Positions 6,561 to 7,425 of a stretch of 7,425 nucleotides of DNA are shown here, one piece after another (position 1 is the first letter of the stretch; every line of letters starts with the position of its first letter). The stretch comes from DASSWG01 sp041689995. GTDB lineage: Bacteria; Bacteroidota; Bacteroidia; Flavobacteriales; Flavobacteriaceae. Where the stretch lies: positions 1 through 7,425 of the forward strand of contig JBDNFD010000132.1 in the NCBI GenBank assembly GCA_041689995.1, in the 5' to 3' direction. Both the position numbers and the translations under genes were made by a program. The notes beneath the pieces are model-generated. The model saw only the letters and a list, made by a program, of their open reading frames with translations. It searched no databases and had not been told where the DNA came from.

Positions 6561-7243
6561 GTCCTATCAAAAATTTTATTTGAAGTCTTTGTCATTTCTA
6601 CAAAATCATCAAATGAAACCTCATTAGTTTTAAAAGCATGTTTATATTCTAACATTAATCCTATAAAATTAGTGTCTCCTAAACTTTCAATATCTACAGG
6701 CACCATAGGTCTCCTAGTTAATTCTAATGTTCCCATGTAAGGACCGAAAGAAATAGTAGTTTCATGTTCTGATTTCCTGTCCTCCAACATTATTGCAATA
6801 TCATTAGAATTCTCCAAAACCTTTCGAGACTCTGGAAGAAGAAATTTATTATGAAAATGAGAATTAATATCCTTCTCAGGAATATTTAATTTTCTTATAT
6901 AATTAATTGCAAACAAGGAATTTTGTATTGAACCAAATTCGTCAAATTCCTTTATTTTCTCCAATATTGCAAAAAACGGCATTTCAATGGGGGAATTTTT
7001 AGAAGTATACGTCTCTAAATTATGTTGTCCTTTAATCAAAATTCTATCCCATCCAACAATTATAAAATAATTTTCATCTTCAAAATTCAAAATAATTTTC
7101 TCATTCAACGTGTTTTGATTTTCAACTTTTAAACCTTGAGCCAATTTCACGTATGGGGCTATAACTTTTCTTGCTATTTGAGAAAAATTCAAAATATGAT
7201 TATATCGGATTTCAAATTGAAAAGCCGGAACAATTACACTCAT
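6545..7243 (-). CDS. TIGR04255-like protein of unknown function, first gene of the operon
   Basis: A 232-aa protein. From memory it resembles the TIGR04255 family in layout: an N-terminal P-x-F-x-F-E-I-R-Y segment (6-14), a central beta-rich part (YFIIVGWDRILIKG, 59-72), an INYIRKLNIP stretch (113-122) like the family's 'RYINRI' motif, and a C-terminal helix (FVEMTKTSNKIFDRTWKM, 214-231) like its end. The match is weak and was not tested with a profile. TIGR04255 has no assigned function. There is no signal peptide, membrane segment or known catalytic motif, so it should be cytosolic. I chose the ATG at 7241-7243; a GTG two codons upstream (7249) is also in frame, but the ATG gives a plain MSVIVPAF start. 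It overlaps the next gene by 16 bp and has a promoter candidate about 32 bp upstream. Parts of its DNA fall to 23-25% GC, well below mutS and tag. Confidence 0.8.
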   Translation of the reverse strand: MSVIVPAFQFEIRYNHILNFSQIARKVIAPYVKLAQGLKVENQNTLNEKIILNFEDENYFIIVGWDRILIKGQHNLETYTSKNSPIEMPFFAILEKIKEFDEFGSIQNSLFAINYIRKLNIPEKDINSHFHNKFLLPESRKVLENSNDIAIMLEDRKSEHETTISFGPYMGTLELTRRPMVPVDIESLGDTNFIGLMLEYKHAFKTNEVSFDDFVEMTKTSNKIFDRTWKML

Positions 7244-7274
7244 TAGCACTATTTATTTACAAGTAATAGAATCT

Positions 7275-7306
7275 CAAATATACATTAATTAGTGTCTGTC
7301 TATAAA
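7275..7306 (-). promoter_or_regulatory. promoter of the three-gene operon
   Basis: On the minus strand TTTA (7303-7306), a 20-bp spacer, then TATATTTG (7275-7282), an exact match to TAnnTTTG; the -33 element has three of four bases. The start site would be near 7270, giving a leader of about 27 nt before the ATG at 7243. This is the best promoter match in the window. A near-palindrome at 7282-7295 lies between the two elements. Confidence 0.55.
7282..7295. promoter_or_regulatory. possible operator inside the operon promoter
   Basis: ACATTAATTAGTGT is a 14-bp near-palindrome with six of seven pairs matching. It lies between the -33 and -7 elements and touches the -7 box, where a bound repressor would block the polymerase. 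No regulator gene is visible in the window, and TTAATTA-type palindromes are common in AT-rich DNA. Confidence 0.2.
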
Positions 7307-7401
7307 CTCCGTCAAAAAATTCGGGGCATTATTTTTTAGCCCAAAAATTTAGGTCGTTCATTACATATTATATGATATCAGAATGTATTTGTCCTTTTAT
7401 C
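7307..7401. other. noncoding region upstream of the operon
   Basis: No coding frame is supported on either strand. It holds a weak imperfect hairpin, GGGC (7325-7328) with GCCC (7340-7343), flanked by AAAATTC and AAAAATTT runs. Confidence 0.4.
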
Positions 7402-7425
7402 TTTGTTTAATCCAGATTAAACAAA
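7402..7425. repeat. perfect 11-bp inverted repeat at the right edge
   Basis: TTTGTTTAATC (7402-7412), two-base spacer CA, GATTAAACAAA (7415-7425). The arms match fully and the second arm ends on the last base, so it may be longer. It could be an operator about 130 bp upstream of the operon promoter, or the terminator hairpin of a gene beyond the edge. Confidence 0.7.

Noticed and set aside
4917..7425. Direct repeats flanking the three-gene operon that could be attachment sites
   Set aside because: Comparing 4917-4971 with 7244-7425 gave only short AT-rich matches such as TAGAAT and AAAAATTC.

Overview
The window looks like chromosomal DNA of a member of the Bacteroidota, most likely a flavobacterium (Flavobacteriaceae). 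The signs are low GC, MutS, TrmH and Tag proteins of the flavobacterial type, a DUF2490-like outer-membrane barrel with an 'AKA|Q' signal-peptide end, and several matches to the Bacteroidota promoter pattern (TTTG, about 20 bp, TAnnTTTG). No species can be named from the sequence alone.

Layout. Bases 1-136 carry two identical 47-bp direct repeats, each folding into a GC-rich terminator-like hairpin. A leftward promoter-like sequence follows at 211-240. mutS (minus strand) fills 317-2929. A TrmH/SpoU-family RNA methyltransferase gene (3019-3555, plus strand) diverges from it across 89 bp holding promoter candidates for both. Next come two minus-strand genes: tag (3-methyladenine DNA glycosylase I, 4320-4916) and, downstream of it, a DUF2490-like outer-membrane protein gene. 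The latter is broken by a single in-frame TGA; its last 57 codons remain open after the stop. The methyltransferase gene and this barrel gene converge on a small palindrome that contains both stop codons.

From about 4950 to the right end the composition changes. Sampled lines of the left part are near 42% GC, while the right part is mostly 23-40%. This part holds a compact three-gene minus-strand operon, read in the order 7243 to 4972: a 232-aa protein weakly resembling the TIGR04255 family, a 199-aa protein with a disordered N-terminus and a beta-rich, possibly OB-like C-terminus, and a 331-aa soluble metallo-beta-lactamase-fold protein with all the motifs of the ComEC/Rec2 hydrolase domain. 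The genes overlap by 16 and 7 bp. A good promoter candidate precedes the first and a hairpin with a T-run follows the last, so the set looks like a complete transcription unit.

The left part is housekeeping: mismatch repair, RNA methylation and alkylation repair. The right operon is the accessory part and the best candidate for an undescribed system. Its products look like a nuclease or phosphodiesterase-type hydrolase with two partner proteins. A role in defence or nucleic-acid processing is inference from domain type, overlap and foreign-looking composition; nothing in the sequence proves it.
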